Of a stretch of 64,000 nt of DNA, positions 24,946 to 33,120 are shown piece after piece. The notes beneath the pieces are model-generated. The model was not told the DNA's origin and did no database searches. It saw only the letters and a program-made list of their open reading frames with translations. Within the stretch, counting starts at the first letter, position 1. Each line of letters begins with the position of its first letter. The stretch is from Paenibacillus pinihumi DSM 23905 = JCM 16419. Its GTDB lineage: Bacteria > Bacillota > Bacilli > Paenibacillales > Paenibacillaceae. The translations under genes were made by a program, and so were the position numbers. The DNA is taken from positions 124,001 through 188,000 of the forward strand of contig NZ_AULX01000006.1 of assembly GCF_000422505.1 (NCBI RefSeq). The letters run 5' to 3'.

Positions 24946-26319
24946 CTATAAATGAGCAAATTCGCTTCCAGTAAATTGTAAAACCAAAAAGAATAGAGAC
25001 AAAGCGCGCTCCTTGTGGTAAAAGTAGTCACCACAACCCCATTCTACACCAAGGAGAATTCGCTATGTCTCATACCGCCATCGTACCTGATCATGCGACG
25101 ATTCGCAACTATATATTGCATCACCGGCTGCCGTTGTATTTTTCCAAGGCGGTTCTGACACATATCGAAACGTATATGGTGGCGGCGACAGCGAAAGGAT
25201 TTCGCGGCAAGGTGGTGGATCTGGCAGAATACAGCGATTGTCATCGCACTACACTCGGTCATTTTCTGGCTGAAGGGAAGTGGGACCATGGGGTACTGCA
25301 AGCCAAAGTGAAGACCGAATCCCTTCGCCAGGTGATGCAAGTGTCCCAACGGACAGCGGATCCGCTGTTCGTCATCCATGATGATACGATTGCACAGAAG
25401 AGCAAGCCTTCGTCACAGGCTGAGGCTCCGATGGAGCTCACCAGTTTTCATCATTCGCATCTGCTGGGCAAGGTCGTGTGGGGCCACCAGATGCAGGCTG
25501 CCTTCGTGGGATGCGCGGACTTGTCGCTCATTCACTCGATTGATCTCTACGACAAAACAAAAACCCACCCCGATGGTACGGTCTATACGAAAATCGACCG
25601 CGTCTGCGACATGGCGGCGACTTTTCCACTTCCGCCTCATGGCGGGTACGTGCTGGTCGATTCCTGGTTTACCTGCGCGCGTGTCATCGACTGCTACGCT
25701 GCGGCGGGTTACCATCTCATTGGGGCGCTCAAGACCAATCGGATTATCTACCCACAGGGCATTCGCTTTTCGGTTCAAGACTTTGCCACCCACATCCGGA
25801 AGGAAGACGTTCGCCTCGTGACCGTGAACGGTTCCTCTTACTGGACGTATCGGTACGAAGGCGCGTTGAACGACATCGACAATGCCGTTGTCCTGCTGTG
25901 CTGGCCGGAGCATGCTTTTGGGGAACCGAAAGGGCTGCGCGCTTTCCTATGCACTAACGTTTCCCTCGAGACGAAAACTATTTTGGCTTACTACGCCAAA
26001 CGATGGCCGATTGAGATCTTTTTCCGCCAGTCCAAGAACAACTTGGGATTAAACACGTACCAAGTCCGTTCGTCCACGGCCTTTATCCGCCTTTGGGCTT
26101 TGCTCGCCTTTACTCATTTATACTGCACAACTGGCTTGGAACAACCCCATCAGTTCGGTGACGGCTTGCGCCTTGTGCGTAAACAGGTTCAACAGGACCG
26201 AGTTCGAGCCATTTATGAATGTGGACAAAGGGGCGTCCCCTTTCATGTCGTTTGTGAGCGGTTCAAACTGGCCTAAAGGGAGTCTACCAATTTTTGTATT
26301 CGATTTTACTCATTTATAG
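24946..26319 (+). mobile_element. IS4-superfamily insertion sequence, complete (1374 bp)
   Basis: The ends are inverted repeats: left CTATAAATGAGCAAATTCG and right (reverse complement) CTATAAATGAGTAAAATCG, 17 of 19 matching. A 7-bp duplication TAGGAAG flanks both sides. One full-length transposase is inside. An intact transposase, near-identical ends and a perfect duplication point to a recent insertion. Confidence 0.88.
25065..26276 (+). CDS. IS4-superfamily DDE transposase
   Basis: 403 residues, intact. DDE residues can be placed in VIHDDTIAQKS (first Asp), YVLVDSWFTCA (second Asp) and the YREK signature YYAKRWPIEIFFRQSK, which fits Y-2-R-3-E-6-K exactly. It fills nearly the whole element; the start ATG has AAGGAG about 10 nt upstream. 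Base use is somewhat more GC-rich than the flanks. Its assignment to a named subgroup needs comparison with reference elements. Confidence 0.92.
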   Translation: MSHTAIVPDHATIRNYILHHRLPLYFSKAVLTHIETYMVAATAKGFRGKVVDLAEYSDCHRTTLGHFLAEGKWDHGVLQAKVKTESLRQVMQVSQRTADPLFVIHDDTIAQKSKPSSQAEAPMELTSFHHSHLLGKVVWGHQMQAAFVGCADLSLIHSIDLYDKTKTHPDGTVYTKIDRVCDMAATFPLPPHGGYVLVDSWFTCARVIDCYAAAGYHLIGALKTNRIIYPQGIRFSVQDFATHIRKEDVRLVTVNGSSYWTYRYEGALNDIDNAVVLLCWPEHAFGEPKGLRAFLCTNVSLETKTILAYYAKRWPIEIFFRQSKNNLGLNTYQVRSSTAFIRLWALLAFTHLYCTTGLEQPHQFGDGLRLVRKQVQQDRVRAIYECGQRGVPFHVVCERFKLA

Positions 26320-26326
26320 TAGGAAG
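26320..26326. repeat. Target-site duplication, right copy
   Basis: TAGGAAG, identical to 24939-24945. Confidence 0.8.
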
Positions 26327-26334
26327 GATAATAG

Positions 26335-26991
26335 TTACTCAAACCGGTACGTCCAGAAATGCTCTTTCCCGAACCGGGCTTGCAGCTCCTTGTCCGTATG
26401 CTTCTTCTTTCCCAGAAGCTCTGCAGCCTGGAATTGGGAACGGTGCGCCTGAATGGAAGACATTTTCTGCTTAAGAAAGTCTCTGATATCATTCTCCACA
26501 TCGGGACGGCCAATCGCTTGCTCATGATCTCTGGAAAATGCCACACAGTGGACTTTCGGCCGCTTGGCTTCCGGCAATCCCGCAATTGTGCGAACGACCG
26601 CCTCTCCGCATGCATCATGATCGGGATGTACCGCGTAGCCGGGATAGAACGTAATCACCAGTGACGGATCCAGCTCCTCAATCAGTGCGCCGATGCTGGA
26701 ATCCAGCAGCTCCTGATCCTCAAATTCAATCATTTTATCGTGGAAGCCGAGCATTCTCAAATCCTTGATTCCGATCGCGCGGCAGGAAGCCTCCAGCTCC
26801 TGTTTCCGGATTTCCGGAAGTGTCACACGGGTTGCAAATGGCGGAATCCCCATATTGCGGCCCATCTCTCCAAGTGTCAGGCATGCATAAGTTACCGGGG
26901 TTCCGTTATTCAAATGCATGGCCAAAGTCCCCGCTATCCCGAAAGATTCGTCATCCGGGTGCGGCAGTACAACAAGTATATGCCGTTCCAT
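26335..26991 (-). CDS. bshB2: Bacillithiol biosynthesis deacetylase BshB2
   Basis: 218 residues from ATG 26991 (MERHILVVLPHPDDESFG). LmbE/PIG-L zinc deacetylase fold: PHPDDE gives zinc ligands and the catalytic Asp, HPDHDACGEAV the third ligand region. The stretch TYACLTLGEMGRNMGIPPFA is typical of BshB2 (YojG). It removes acetyl from GlcNAc-malate in bacillithiol synthesis. A more upstream ATG (27003) abuts AGGAG too closely. It pairs with yojF upstream as in Bacillus. An insertion sequence now lies 9 bp after its stop codon, between the gene and its terminator. Confidence 0.92.
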   Translation of the reverse strand: MERHILVVLPHPDDESFGIAGTLAMHLNNGTPVTYACLTLGEMGRNMGIPPFATRVTLPEIRKQELEASCRAIGIKDLRMLGFHDKMIEFEDQELLDSSIGALIEELDPSLVITFYPGYAVHPDHDACGEAVVRTIAGLPEAKRPKVHCVAFSRDHEQAIGRPDVENDIRDFLKQKMSSIQAHRSQFQAAELLGKKKHTDKELQARFGKEHFWTYRFE

Positions 26992-27112
26992 ATTGTTCTT
27001 CATCTCCTGTTCACCAGCTTAAAAGGGCTGCCGGCTCCTTATATCTGTACGGTCATGTGCTGCCGCTATAAAACAACTTCAATGATGCGGCCTTCCATCA
27101 TGATGGTTTCGT

Positions 27113-27457
27113 TCAGAATGGTTCCTTGCTCAACTGCAAAGCTACAACCAGCTTGCCCTGGCTGTCATGCCCCGCCATAATCAGCCTTTCGCTGTCGCTC
27201 TCCTCATAATGTGTCAGTCCTTCGGAGTAAATCCAGCCGGACGCTGTCTTCAGTCCGACCCGGTAAGGGCCGTTCCCGGAAATGGAACCGTGGGAATAGC
27301 GGATCACCGCATTGCTGATGAAGGTTGCTGCCGGGTGCTTGGAGCTGTCCAGATGAGCAGCGTAAGCTCCCGTTGTCATTTCAAGATGGATGTATAAATC
27401 CTGGTCTTTGAGCCGGTCGATCCGGGGCTGGATATCTGCCGGATGAATATGCTGCAT
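27113..27457 (-). CDS. yojF: YojF family protein (DUF1806)
   Basis: 114 residues, ATG with GGAGG 7 nt upstream. Begins MQHIHPADIQPRIDRLKDQD and contains GNGPYRVGLKTASGWIYSEG, matching the small YojF family that neighbours bshB2 (yojG) in Bacillales. Function unknown; conserved linkage suggests a role connected to bacillithiol. The 121-bp gap to bshB2 shows no obvious terminator, so cotranscription is likely. Confidence 0.85.
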   Translation of the reverse strand: MQHIHPADIQPRIDRLKDQDLYIHLEMTTGAYAAHLDSSKHPAATFISNAVIRYSHGSISGNGPYRVGLKTASGWIYSEGLTHYEESDSERLIMAGHDSQGKLVVALQLSKEPF

Positions 27458-27637
27458 CGTGATGCCTCCTATAACTCAATTTATATCAATCATGCCTTTT
27501 TCTATATTCCTGACAGCAGCTGATTTAAAGCTCTATCCTAACTTTTCGAAAGCTGCTCTTTATTAGTATAGTCCTAAATTTAAGATCTTGCAAAACTGTG
27601 ACAGATTGGGCACTTTTATTTAAAGATATTGAAATAT

Positions 27638-27672
27638 AAAAAATCATAGCGCCAACAGCGCTATGATTTTTT
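27638..27672 (-). terminator. Terminator of the RCC1-repeat gene
   Basis: 15-bp perfect arms AAAAAATCATAGCGC / GCGCTATGATTTTTT around CAACA; it works in either direction and ends the minus-strand gene 30 bp upstream. Confidence 0.9.
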
Positions 27673-27701
27673 GAATATGAGCATACAAGCTCCCACATCA
27701 A

Positions 27702-29312
27702 TTATTTTTTCTGTGTCGTAATGGCGATAATCTGATTTTGAGCTTCATAGTAAGACTTCACATCAAACAGCAGCTTCAGTGCATTCATTGGCAACCAGAC
27801 CTCTCTGCCGGAAATGATCACTTGCTTATCTAATTGACTGGTTTTCTGATTAATCTTGACCCTTTTGCTCCCGTTCTCAACGATCAGTATCTGGCTTCCT
27901 TTTTTGATTTCAGCAGTCGATTGATTCCTGACCGTCAACGTATAGCCAAGCTGATTGACGATTGCAGCAGCCGGGACATATAGGCTCCCATTGATGGTTT
28001 TTGGAGGTGCTTGCAGCGGTATCACTACATCATCGAGGATGACTTCAATCGACCTTTCCATAACCGGGGTATCTGGATTAAAGATCACTTGCCGTGGTGT
28101 CAAAAAAAGATACCGGTTGCGGTTGCCAAGCTGTCCCTGATCATTTCGCCCCCAAGCCCAAACTGTCCCGTCCTGCTTCAAGGCATACGCCGAATAGTCT
28201 TCATTACTTATTCCAATTACATCCTTTAATCCGGGTACCTGCGCAGGCTTCATATTATCCTGTTTGGTTCCGACTCCGAGCTGTCCGAACTTGTTATATC
28301 CAAGCGTCCAGACGGTGCCATCCTGCCTGAGAATCATGCTGAAATTATAATTGCTAACGACGCTGGGAGCCCCATGGAGCTCAGGTACTTCCCGAGGCAG
28401 CAGTTGATTGCGGGTTTCACCATGGCTGAAGGACAAAATGTTGTCTTTGCCCCAAAACCAGAGTGAGTCATCCTTTTTGACCGCAATATTAAACCAGTCT
28501 CCAACAGCCTGTATCCGGGCAACATCCGACAATTGCTTAACTTTTACGGGAACAGCTTTGTTTTGAGGCATACCTACCTCATGATTTCCTCCTTCATTAT
28601 AATTAAGACGGCTTTCCGTACCGTCGCCCGACTTGCCAAAGTAATTTTCGCCCCACATCCATACTTCCCCGTTCGTATCCAGTGCGAGGCTGTGGAACCA
28701 GCCTGTTGCAATAGACTGAATGACCGGCAAGCCGGTAACCTGAGTTACAGGCATCATGGATTCTGCATATTTTCCGGCTCCGATCTGGCCTGCCCCATTT
28801 TGTCCCCAGCCCCAAACCGTGCCGTCTTTTCGAAGTGCTAACCCATGACCTCCCGCTGCGATTGCCACGATGTCGGAAAGTGCTTTCACCTGAACAGGCT
28901 TTTGACTATATGGCTTTGGCCCTTCCATAGGGAAGGTCAGATTCTCGGAGAACATATTTCTCCCGTCTCCCAGTCCTCCAAATTGGCCGCTCCCCCACAC
29001 CCAGACGGTACCGTCTTTTTTTAATGCCACGGAGAATCCGCCTCCACGGGCAATATCAATGACATCAGCCAGCTCCTTGATCTGTACTGGAATTCTCAGT
29101 CCTTCCGGCTCAAAGCTGCTGCCATCAGATCCGTACGGGTCACTGCCCCATACCCAGACGGTGCCATCGGTAAAAAGCGCGATTTGTCCTGAAATCTTGG
29201 AAACCTGAGGTGTCCTTGCCGCTGAGACTTGTTGCTGGAATGGAAACAATGTAACAGAAAGAATCATAACAATTAATAGGATTACTGCCAGGAATCGAAT
29301 ACGAATGCTCAT
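27702..29312 (-). CDS. Secreted RCC1-repeat protein with C-terminal copper-amine-oxidase-N-like domain
   Basis: 536 residues. A signal peptide (IRFLAVILLIVMILSVTLFP, cleavage probably after QQQVSAA) is followed by about seven RCC1/alpha-tubulin-suppressor repeats, recognisable as KDGTVWVWGS, KDGTVWGWGQNGAGQIG, QDGTVWTLGYNKFGQLG and QDGTVWAWGRNDQGQLGNRN. These should fold as a beta-propeller. From about residue 410 the sequence is the small stalk-type domain annotated as copper amine oxidase N-terminal-like (INGSLYVPAAAIVNQLGYTL, REVWLPMNALKLLFDVKSYY), common in Paenibacillus exoproteins. No sortase motif or membrane anchor. Role unknown; binding of a wall or extracellular ligand is plausible. 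Single gene with its own terminator. Confidence 0.85.
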   Translation of the reverse strand: MSIRIRFLAVILLIVMILSVTLFPFQQQVSAARTPQVSKISGQIALFTDGTVWVWGSDPYGSDGSSFEPEGLRIPVQIKELADVIDIARGGGFSVALKKDGTVWVWGSGQFGGLGDGRNMFSENLTFPMEGPKPYSQKPVQVKALSDIVAIAAGGHGLALRKDGTVWGWGQNGAGQIGAGKYAESMMPVTQVTGLPVIQSIATGWFHSLALDTNGEVWMWGENYFGKSGDGTESRLNYNEGGNHEVGMPQNKAVPVKVKQLSDVARIQAVGDWFNIAVKKDDSLWFWGKDNILSFSHGETRNQLLPREVPELHGAPSVVSNYNFSMILRQDGTVWTLGYNKFGQLGVGTKQDNMKPAQVPGLKDVIGISNEDYSAYALKQDGTVWAWGRNDQGQLGNRNRYLFLTPRQVIFNPDTPVMERSIEVILDDVVIPLQAPPKTINGSLYVPAAAIVNQLGYTLTVRNQSTAEIKKGSQILIVENGSKRVKINQKTSQLDKQVIISGREVWLPMNALKLLFDVKSYYEAQNQIIAITTQKK

Positions 29313-29336
29313 TGGTATCCCCCATAAATGGTTTAT

Positions 29337-29738
29337 TTACGACTGCTTCTTTTTGCTTTTACGCTTCTCCATTGCTTTTTCCACATTCTCAGTCACCCGA
29401 AACTTTACAATTCTGATAATCAGATCCAGCGGCAACGGTTGATCAATCGGGAATTGGACCGATCCTTTAGCACCTTTGTAGGGCGACAATTCAGCCTGAA
29501 AGGCTTGGATGCCGCTGGGTGCCGGGTAGAATCCAATATGATTCTTATAGGCGGCGAAATGTACCAGATTGCCATACAGTTCAAAGGTCGGCATCTGGTA
29601 GCTAATTTTCTCCTTGGCATCCGGTGCTGCTGCACGAATAACCCCTCTCAACTCCTCCAGTATTACGCGCACCTCTACAGGAAATTGCGAAATATAATCC
29701 GTGACCGATTCATAAGTGGCCTTATTGCTGCCTTCCAT
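29337..29738 (-). CDS. DUF1801 / YdhG-like protein
   Basis: 133 residues, ATG with AGGAG 6 nt upstream. Typical of the DUF1801 (YdhG, frataxin-like fold) family: YISQFPVEVRVILEELRGVI, KEKISYQMPTFELYGNLVHF, NHIGFYPAPSGIQAF. Ends in a lysine-rich tail. Some members are annotated as iron chaperones on fold similarity only, and the function is unproven. It starts the minus-strand side of a long noncoding region. Confidence 0.85.
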   Translation of the reverse strand: MEGSNKATYESVTDYISQFPVEVRVILEELRGVIRAAAPDAKEKISYQMPTFELYGNLVHFAAYKNHIGFYPAPSGIQAFQAELSPYKGAKGSVQFPIDQPLPLDLIIRIVKFRVTENVEKAMEKRKSKKKQS

Positions 29739-29840
29739 CCTGTTCTCCTTCCTTGTGCCCGGGTTTAAGCGGATATACCCGACTCAACCTGAATTCTCAA
29801 TATATAAGTTATTTCATATTTCTGCATTTTAAGATTTAAC

Positions 29841-29869
29841 TTTACATAATTGAAAGAGCATTGTATATT
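29841..29869 (+). promoter_or_regulatory. Strong SigA-like promoter without a clear downstream gene
   Basis: TTTACA, 17-nt spacer, TATATT on the + strand. The next recognisable gene on this strand begins 450 bp further at rsgA. Confidence 0.6.
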
Positions 29870-29946
29870 TAACGATAGCAGGTTTTTCCTGCATATACCA
29901 ATTCTATTTTTCGCGTACAACGCATTCGAAAGGGGATGTTTCTCAA

Positions 29947-29979
29947 ATGACAATCAATGTAACGGTGATGAACGCTTAA
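29947..29979 (+). pseudogene. Very short reading frame, possible gene remnant
   Basis: GAAAGGGG lies about 10 nt before ATG; the frame reads MTINVTVMNA and stops. The first residues resemble the beginning of ThuA-like proteins (INVTVWNE), so it may be the stump of a deleted gene. It could equally be a leader peptide. The resemblance rests on about eight residues. Confidence 0.3.
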
Positions 29980-30317
29980 AACTAAATACGGGCAGCTCAT
30001 GCGCTTATAGACAGACCTGTACTCTAACTGCTTCAGAATTTGAGTGAAGTTGGGTACGTTTATTTGAGCTAGCGTTAATGCCCATTTGTCAAAGGAACCT
30101 TTCGTGAATACTGTTAACTGCAGGCACACTTGTTGAGGTGTGTTTCTTTGTTGTTTTTCAACTCAAGTGCAGATCAGCCTATCCATGTGAATGGCTGCTT
30201 GCTGCGCTTTTTTGGCATGGCTTTTTTTCCAATCGTGAGTAAGAGATTAATGAAAAACGGAACAAGCGTAATCCATTGAAACATGACGAGAATTTTAAAA
30301 TATGGAGGCAAAAGATC

Positions 30318-31379
30318 ATGAATACGAACATTGAAGATTATGGTATTACCCCTATAAAAGATTCAACTGACCCCTCCGCCCCGATTCCAGGCCGGGTCAC
30401 CGCTGTACACCGGGAACGCTATGAGGTTGTCTGTCAGTATGGAGAAATTGGAGCAAAACTCAAATCAGGTGTTTACTATAGCGTAGCCGTAGAAGAACGG
30501 TTCCCTACCGTTGGGGACTATGTGCTGCTTCAGTATAATCCCGACGGTGACAGCTTAATTGTAAAAACCGGCGAACGCAGATCGACCTTTTCCCGGAGTG
30601 ATTACTCCGGCCATGATGCAGGCTTTGCCAAGAGCGTACAGGAACAGATGGTCGCCGCAAATTTCGACTATGTGTTTATTATGGCTTCGCTTAATTATGA
30701 TTTTAATATAAAACGGATCGACCGCTATTTGACAATGTCCTGGCAAAGTGGTGCGCAGCCTGTCATTATTTTGACCAAAGCCGATCTGTCGGATCAGGTG
30801 TCACAGCAGCTTCAACAGGTCAGGGAAATTGCGATTGGGGCGGACGTATTTGCAATCAGTTCCAAGACAGGGGAAGGGCTTGACAAGTTAAAAACCTATT
30901 TGCAGCCACGAAAGACTATCGTATTTCTTGGCTCATCCGGTGTCGGCAAATCCAGTCTGGTTAATGCGCTGGCCGGAGAAGAAATTATGAAGGTAGCCGA
31001 CATTCGGGAGAACGACTCCAAAGGCCGCCATACGACAACCCATCGACAGCTTACACTACTTAACAACGGTGTGATGATTATTGATACGCCTGGGATGCGT
31101 GAGCTGGGGCTGTGGGATGCGAATACGGGAATTAGCGAGACGTTCTCTGATGTGGAGTCCTTGTTTTATCAATGCAAATTTTCAGATTGCACACATGAGA
31201 AGGAACCAGGCTGTGCAGTCAGACAATCCATTGCAAGCGGCGGGCTCAGCGAGGACCGCTGGCACCGTTACCTGCAATTGAAGAAGGAAAATCTGTTCGT
31301 AACTGATAAAGCTGCTTACCTCCGGGAGAAAGACAAGTGGAATAAATTATCCGTAATAAATAAGAGAAGGAAGTATTAA
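30318..31379 (+). CDS. rsgA: Ribosome small-subunit-dependent GTPase A (RsgA/YjeQ type)
   Basis: 353 residues from ATG 30318 (MNTNIEDYGITPIKDSTDPS) with GGAGG 9 nt upstream. Order OB-fold, circularly permuted GTPase (ILTKADL as G4 before GSSGVGKSSLVN as G1, then DTPGMREL as G3), then the zinc finger CKFSDCTHEKEPGC (C-x4-C-x-H-x5-C). It binds the 30S subunit and aids its maturation. It has an N-terminal extension and lies outside the prpC-prkC-rpe neighbourhood where the main bacillar rsgA usually sits, so it may be a second copy. Single gene. Confidence 0.9.
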   Translation: MNTNIEDYGITPIKDSTDPSAPIPGRVTAVHRERYEVVCQYGEIGAKLKSGVYYSVAVEERFPTVGDYVLLQYNPDGDSLIVKTGERRSTFSRSDYSGHDAGFAKSVQEQMVAANFDYVFIMASLNYDFNIKRIDRYLTMSWQSGAQPVIILTKADLSDQVSQQLQQVREIAIGADVFAISSKTGEGLDKLKTYLQPRKTIVFLGSSGVGKSSLVNALAGEEIMKVADIRENDSKGRHTTTHRQLTLLNNGVMIIDTPGMRELGLWDANTGISETFSDVESLFYQCKFSDCTHEKEPGCAVRQSIASGGLSEDRWHRYLQLKKENLFVTDKAAYLREKDKWNKLSVINKRRKY

Positions 31380-31439
31380 TGGAGTATCTTAAAAATAATC
31401 GGTTTGCATGGATGATGAATTAGCCATCACGCTTGAAAA

Positions 31440-31492
31440 GCGGATAAAGACCCGGGCTTCTAAATAAGAAGAATGCCCGGGTCTTTATCCGC
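31440..31492. terminator. Strong hairpin at the end of the putative hydrazine-peptide operon
   Basis: 18-bp perfect arms GCGGATAAAGACCCGGGC / GCCCGGGTCTTTATCCGC around 17 nt. The minus-strand side is followed by TTTTC. It separates rsgA (+) from the nine-gene minus-strand operon and can serve both. Confidence 0.85.
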
Positions 31493-31530
31493 CCTATAAG
31501 CAGTTCTATTTATCTCAATGAGAAGACCTG

Positions 31531-32001
31531 TTAAACCGTATAAAAATAGTGATAAAAGTCTTCGTCCCGTTCATAACCAAGCGATTCATAAAGACGTTGG
31601 GCAGTATTATTGTTAATCCCGGTGGAAAGCGCTAGCCCTTTCGCTCCTGTGCTTGCTGCAAAATGTTTGGCCGTGTTCATTAACTGACGCGCAATCCCCC
31701 TTTGACGGAAAGCTTCAGGAACATACAAATCATTTAGAATCCATGAGGCCTGCATGGAAATAGAAGAAAAGGTCGGGTACAACTGGGTAAACCCTGCTGC
31801 TTGCCCGGTCTCCCCGTCCCATGCGACAAAAATAACCGATTCCCCCCGTTCCAGACGCTCTTGCAAGTAGGCTTCAGCTCCGGCAATATCCGTCTGCTGG
31901 CCATAGAAAATCCGGTATTGATCAAAGAGAACGGCTACCGCCGCGGCATCCGCCGTAGTCGCTTGACGCAAGATCAAACCGTCTGTGATGTTCTCCGTCA
32001 T
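31531..32001 (-). CDS. GNAT N-acetyltransferase, last gene of the hydrazine-type operon
   Basis: 156 residues. GNAT fold: start of the domain at LILRQATTADAAAVAVLFDQ, strand 4 SWILNDLYVPEAF, acetyl-CoA pyrophosphate loop RQRGIARQL (Q/RxxGxG/A) and NNNTAQRLYESLGYERDED. Intact, with AGGAG 9 nt before ATG. It begins only 3 bp after the FAD oxidoreductase stop, so it belongs to the biosynthetic operon. The acceptor is unknown. Acetylation of a reactive hydrazine or amine, in biosynthesis or for self-protection, is a reasonable inference. A general small-molecule acetylase with no link to the product remains possible. Confidence 0.85.
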   Translation of the reverse strand: MTENITDGLILRQATTADAAAVAVLFDQYRIFYGQQTDIAGAEAYLQERLERGESVIFVAWDGETGQAAGFTQLYPTFSSISMQASWILNDLYVPEAFRQRGIARQLMNTAKHFAASTGAKGLALSTGINNNTAQRLYESLGYERDEDFYHYFYTV

Positions 32002-32004
32002 TTA

Positions 32005-33120
32005 TCAACACTCCTTAATTTGAAATACTTTCCTTTTTCTATCTAAACATTTCTCTGCCAGTTCTGCAATGATTTTACCAACCGCAGGAGCTACCTTAAA
32101 TCCTCCGCCCCCCCAGCCTGTACATACTAACAAGCCCTCTACCCCATCTACTTGGCCGGTCCATCCCCGTCCATTTGTACAATAGGCGTCAAAACTTCGC
32201 TTCCCGCCCGCATATAATGCTCCCTTGACCCAATCCAACCGTCCGGCCGCGCATACTCTCGTATGTTCTGCCAGAACAGGATCTACGGCTTCTTCTTGAT
32301 CAGGGTCAATATCCCATTGGTCTACCGGCAGTCCGATCATATGCACAGAGCCTGCCCCCTGCTTTCCGTATAATTGATTCGTATAATCGGTAAAAGGCAA
32401 CGGAGCCTCCGTTTTATCCGGCCGAATGAACGCATCCATTTGAATCGCTTTGGAGCGAATGGGAGCGGAACGGCCAATTGCCTGCTCCACTATTTTTTTA
32501 CTCCATGCGCCTGCCGCCACAATAATAATATCTGCTGCAATATTACCTGCTGTTGTTCTCACGCCTGTAGCTTTTCCATTCTTCACCATAAGCTCTGTGA
32601 CCGCTATGCCTTCCATTGCATCCATACCGCAACCGCGGCTAAAATTAACCCAAGCCTGGGCTGTTAGTGAAGGATTGGCATACCCGGCACGCTCTTCAAA
32701 TATCGCGATATCCTGCTTGCCTGTACAAATGGAGGAGCCAAAAGCATCACCCGGTCCCTGTTTCCATTCGAGTACCGGGGATTGCCGATTGATGCGCTCT
32801 ACTTCTTTCTTCACCGCATCTAGACGTTCCGCGGGTTCAACTACGATTAAGCCGGTCTTCGTATATCCGCAACTGCTGCCATAAAGTTGTTCAAAGTTCA
32901 TGAAATGCGGCATGCTCTCATATGCCAAATCACTGAGATACGAATCCGGATGGTAAGTTCGCAGCATACCTCCAGATTTTGCTGTCGGTCCGTTCATTCC
33001 AAAAGACATTTTTTCCAGAAGCACCGTTTTTATTTGACCACTACGGGCGATTTGAGCCAAAATCGAAGCGCCTATAACTCCCCCACCCACGATAACTGCA
33101 TCATAAGTTTTGCTGAACAT
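32005..33120 (-). CDS. FAD-dependent oxidoreductase, DAO/glycine-oxidase type
   Basis: 371 residues from ATG 33120 (GGAG 11 nt upstream). N-terminal dinucleotide motif DAVIVGGGVIGASILAQIA, DAO middle region RAGYANPSLTAQAWVNFSRG, IIIVAAGAWSKKI, and C-terminal FAD closure VCTGWGGGGFKVAPAVGKII. DAO-family enzymes oxidise the C-N bond of N-substituted glycines and related amino acids. In the Streptomyces hydrazine pathway (s56-p1) an FAD enzyme oxidises the carboxymethyl-hydrazine intermediate built from N6-hydroxylysine and glycine. The same step is the natural proposal here, releasing glyoxylate and leaving a free hydrazine. It overlaps the permease gene by 20 bp. Confidence 0.85.
   Translation of the reverse strand: MFSKTYDAVIVGGGVIGASILAQIARSGQIKTVLLEKMSFGMNGPTAKSGGMLRTYHPDSYLSDLAYESMPHFMNFEQLYGSSCGYTKTGLIVVEPAERLDAVKKEVERINRQSPVLEWKQGPGDAFGSSICTGKQDIAIFEERAGYANPSLTAQAWVNFSRGCGMDAMEGIAVTELMVKNGKATGVRTTAGNIAADIIIVAAGAWSKKIVEQAIGRSAPIRSKAIQMDAFIRPDKTEAPLPFTDYTNQLYGKQGAGSVHMIGLPVDQWDIDPDQEEAVDPVLAEHTRVCAAGRLDWVKGALYAGGKRSFDAYCTNGRGWTGQVDGVEGLLVCTGWGGGGFKVAPAVGKIIAELAEKCLDRKRKVFQIKEC

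Larger units (their letters stand above)
29739..30317. other. Long noncoding or degenerate region upstream of rsgA
   Basis: About 580 bp without a convincing full gene. It holds a good + strand promoter (29841-29869), a 10-codon frame with a ribosome binding site (29947-29979) and a weak CACAC/GTGTG hairpin followed by T-rich sequence near 30124-30160. This would fit a small RNA or the remains of a deleted gene. Confidence 0.45.

Noticed and set aside
24946-26319. Composite transposon or genomic island around the hydrazine operon
   Set aside because: Only one IS copy is present, over 5 kb from the operon, with its own simple target duplication; no integrase, tRNA or attachment site was found.
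29869-30129. Minus-strand reading frame of 86 codons in the gap before rsgA
   Set aside because: No ribosome binding site, no recognised family, and it lies opposite the + strand promoter; treated as noncoding.
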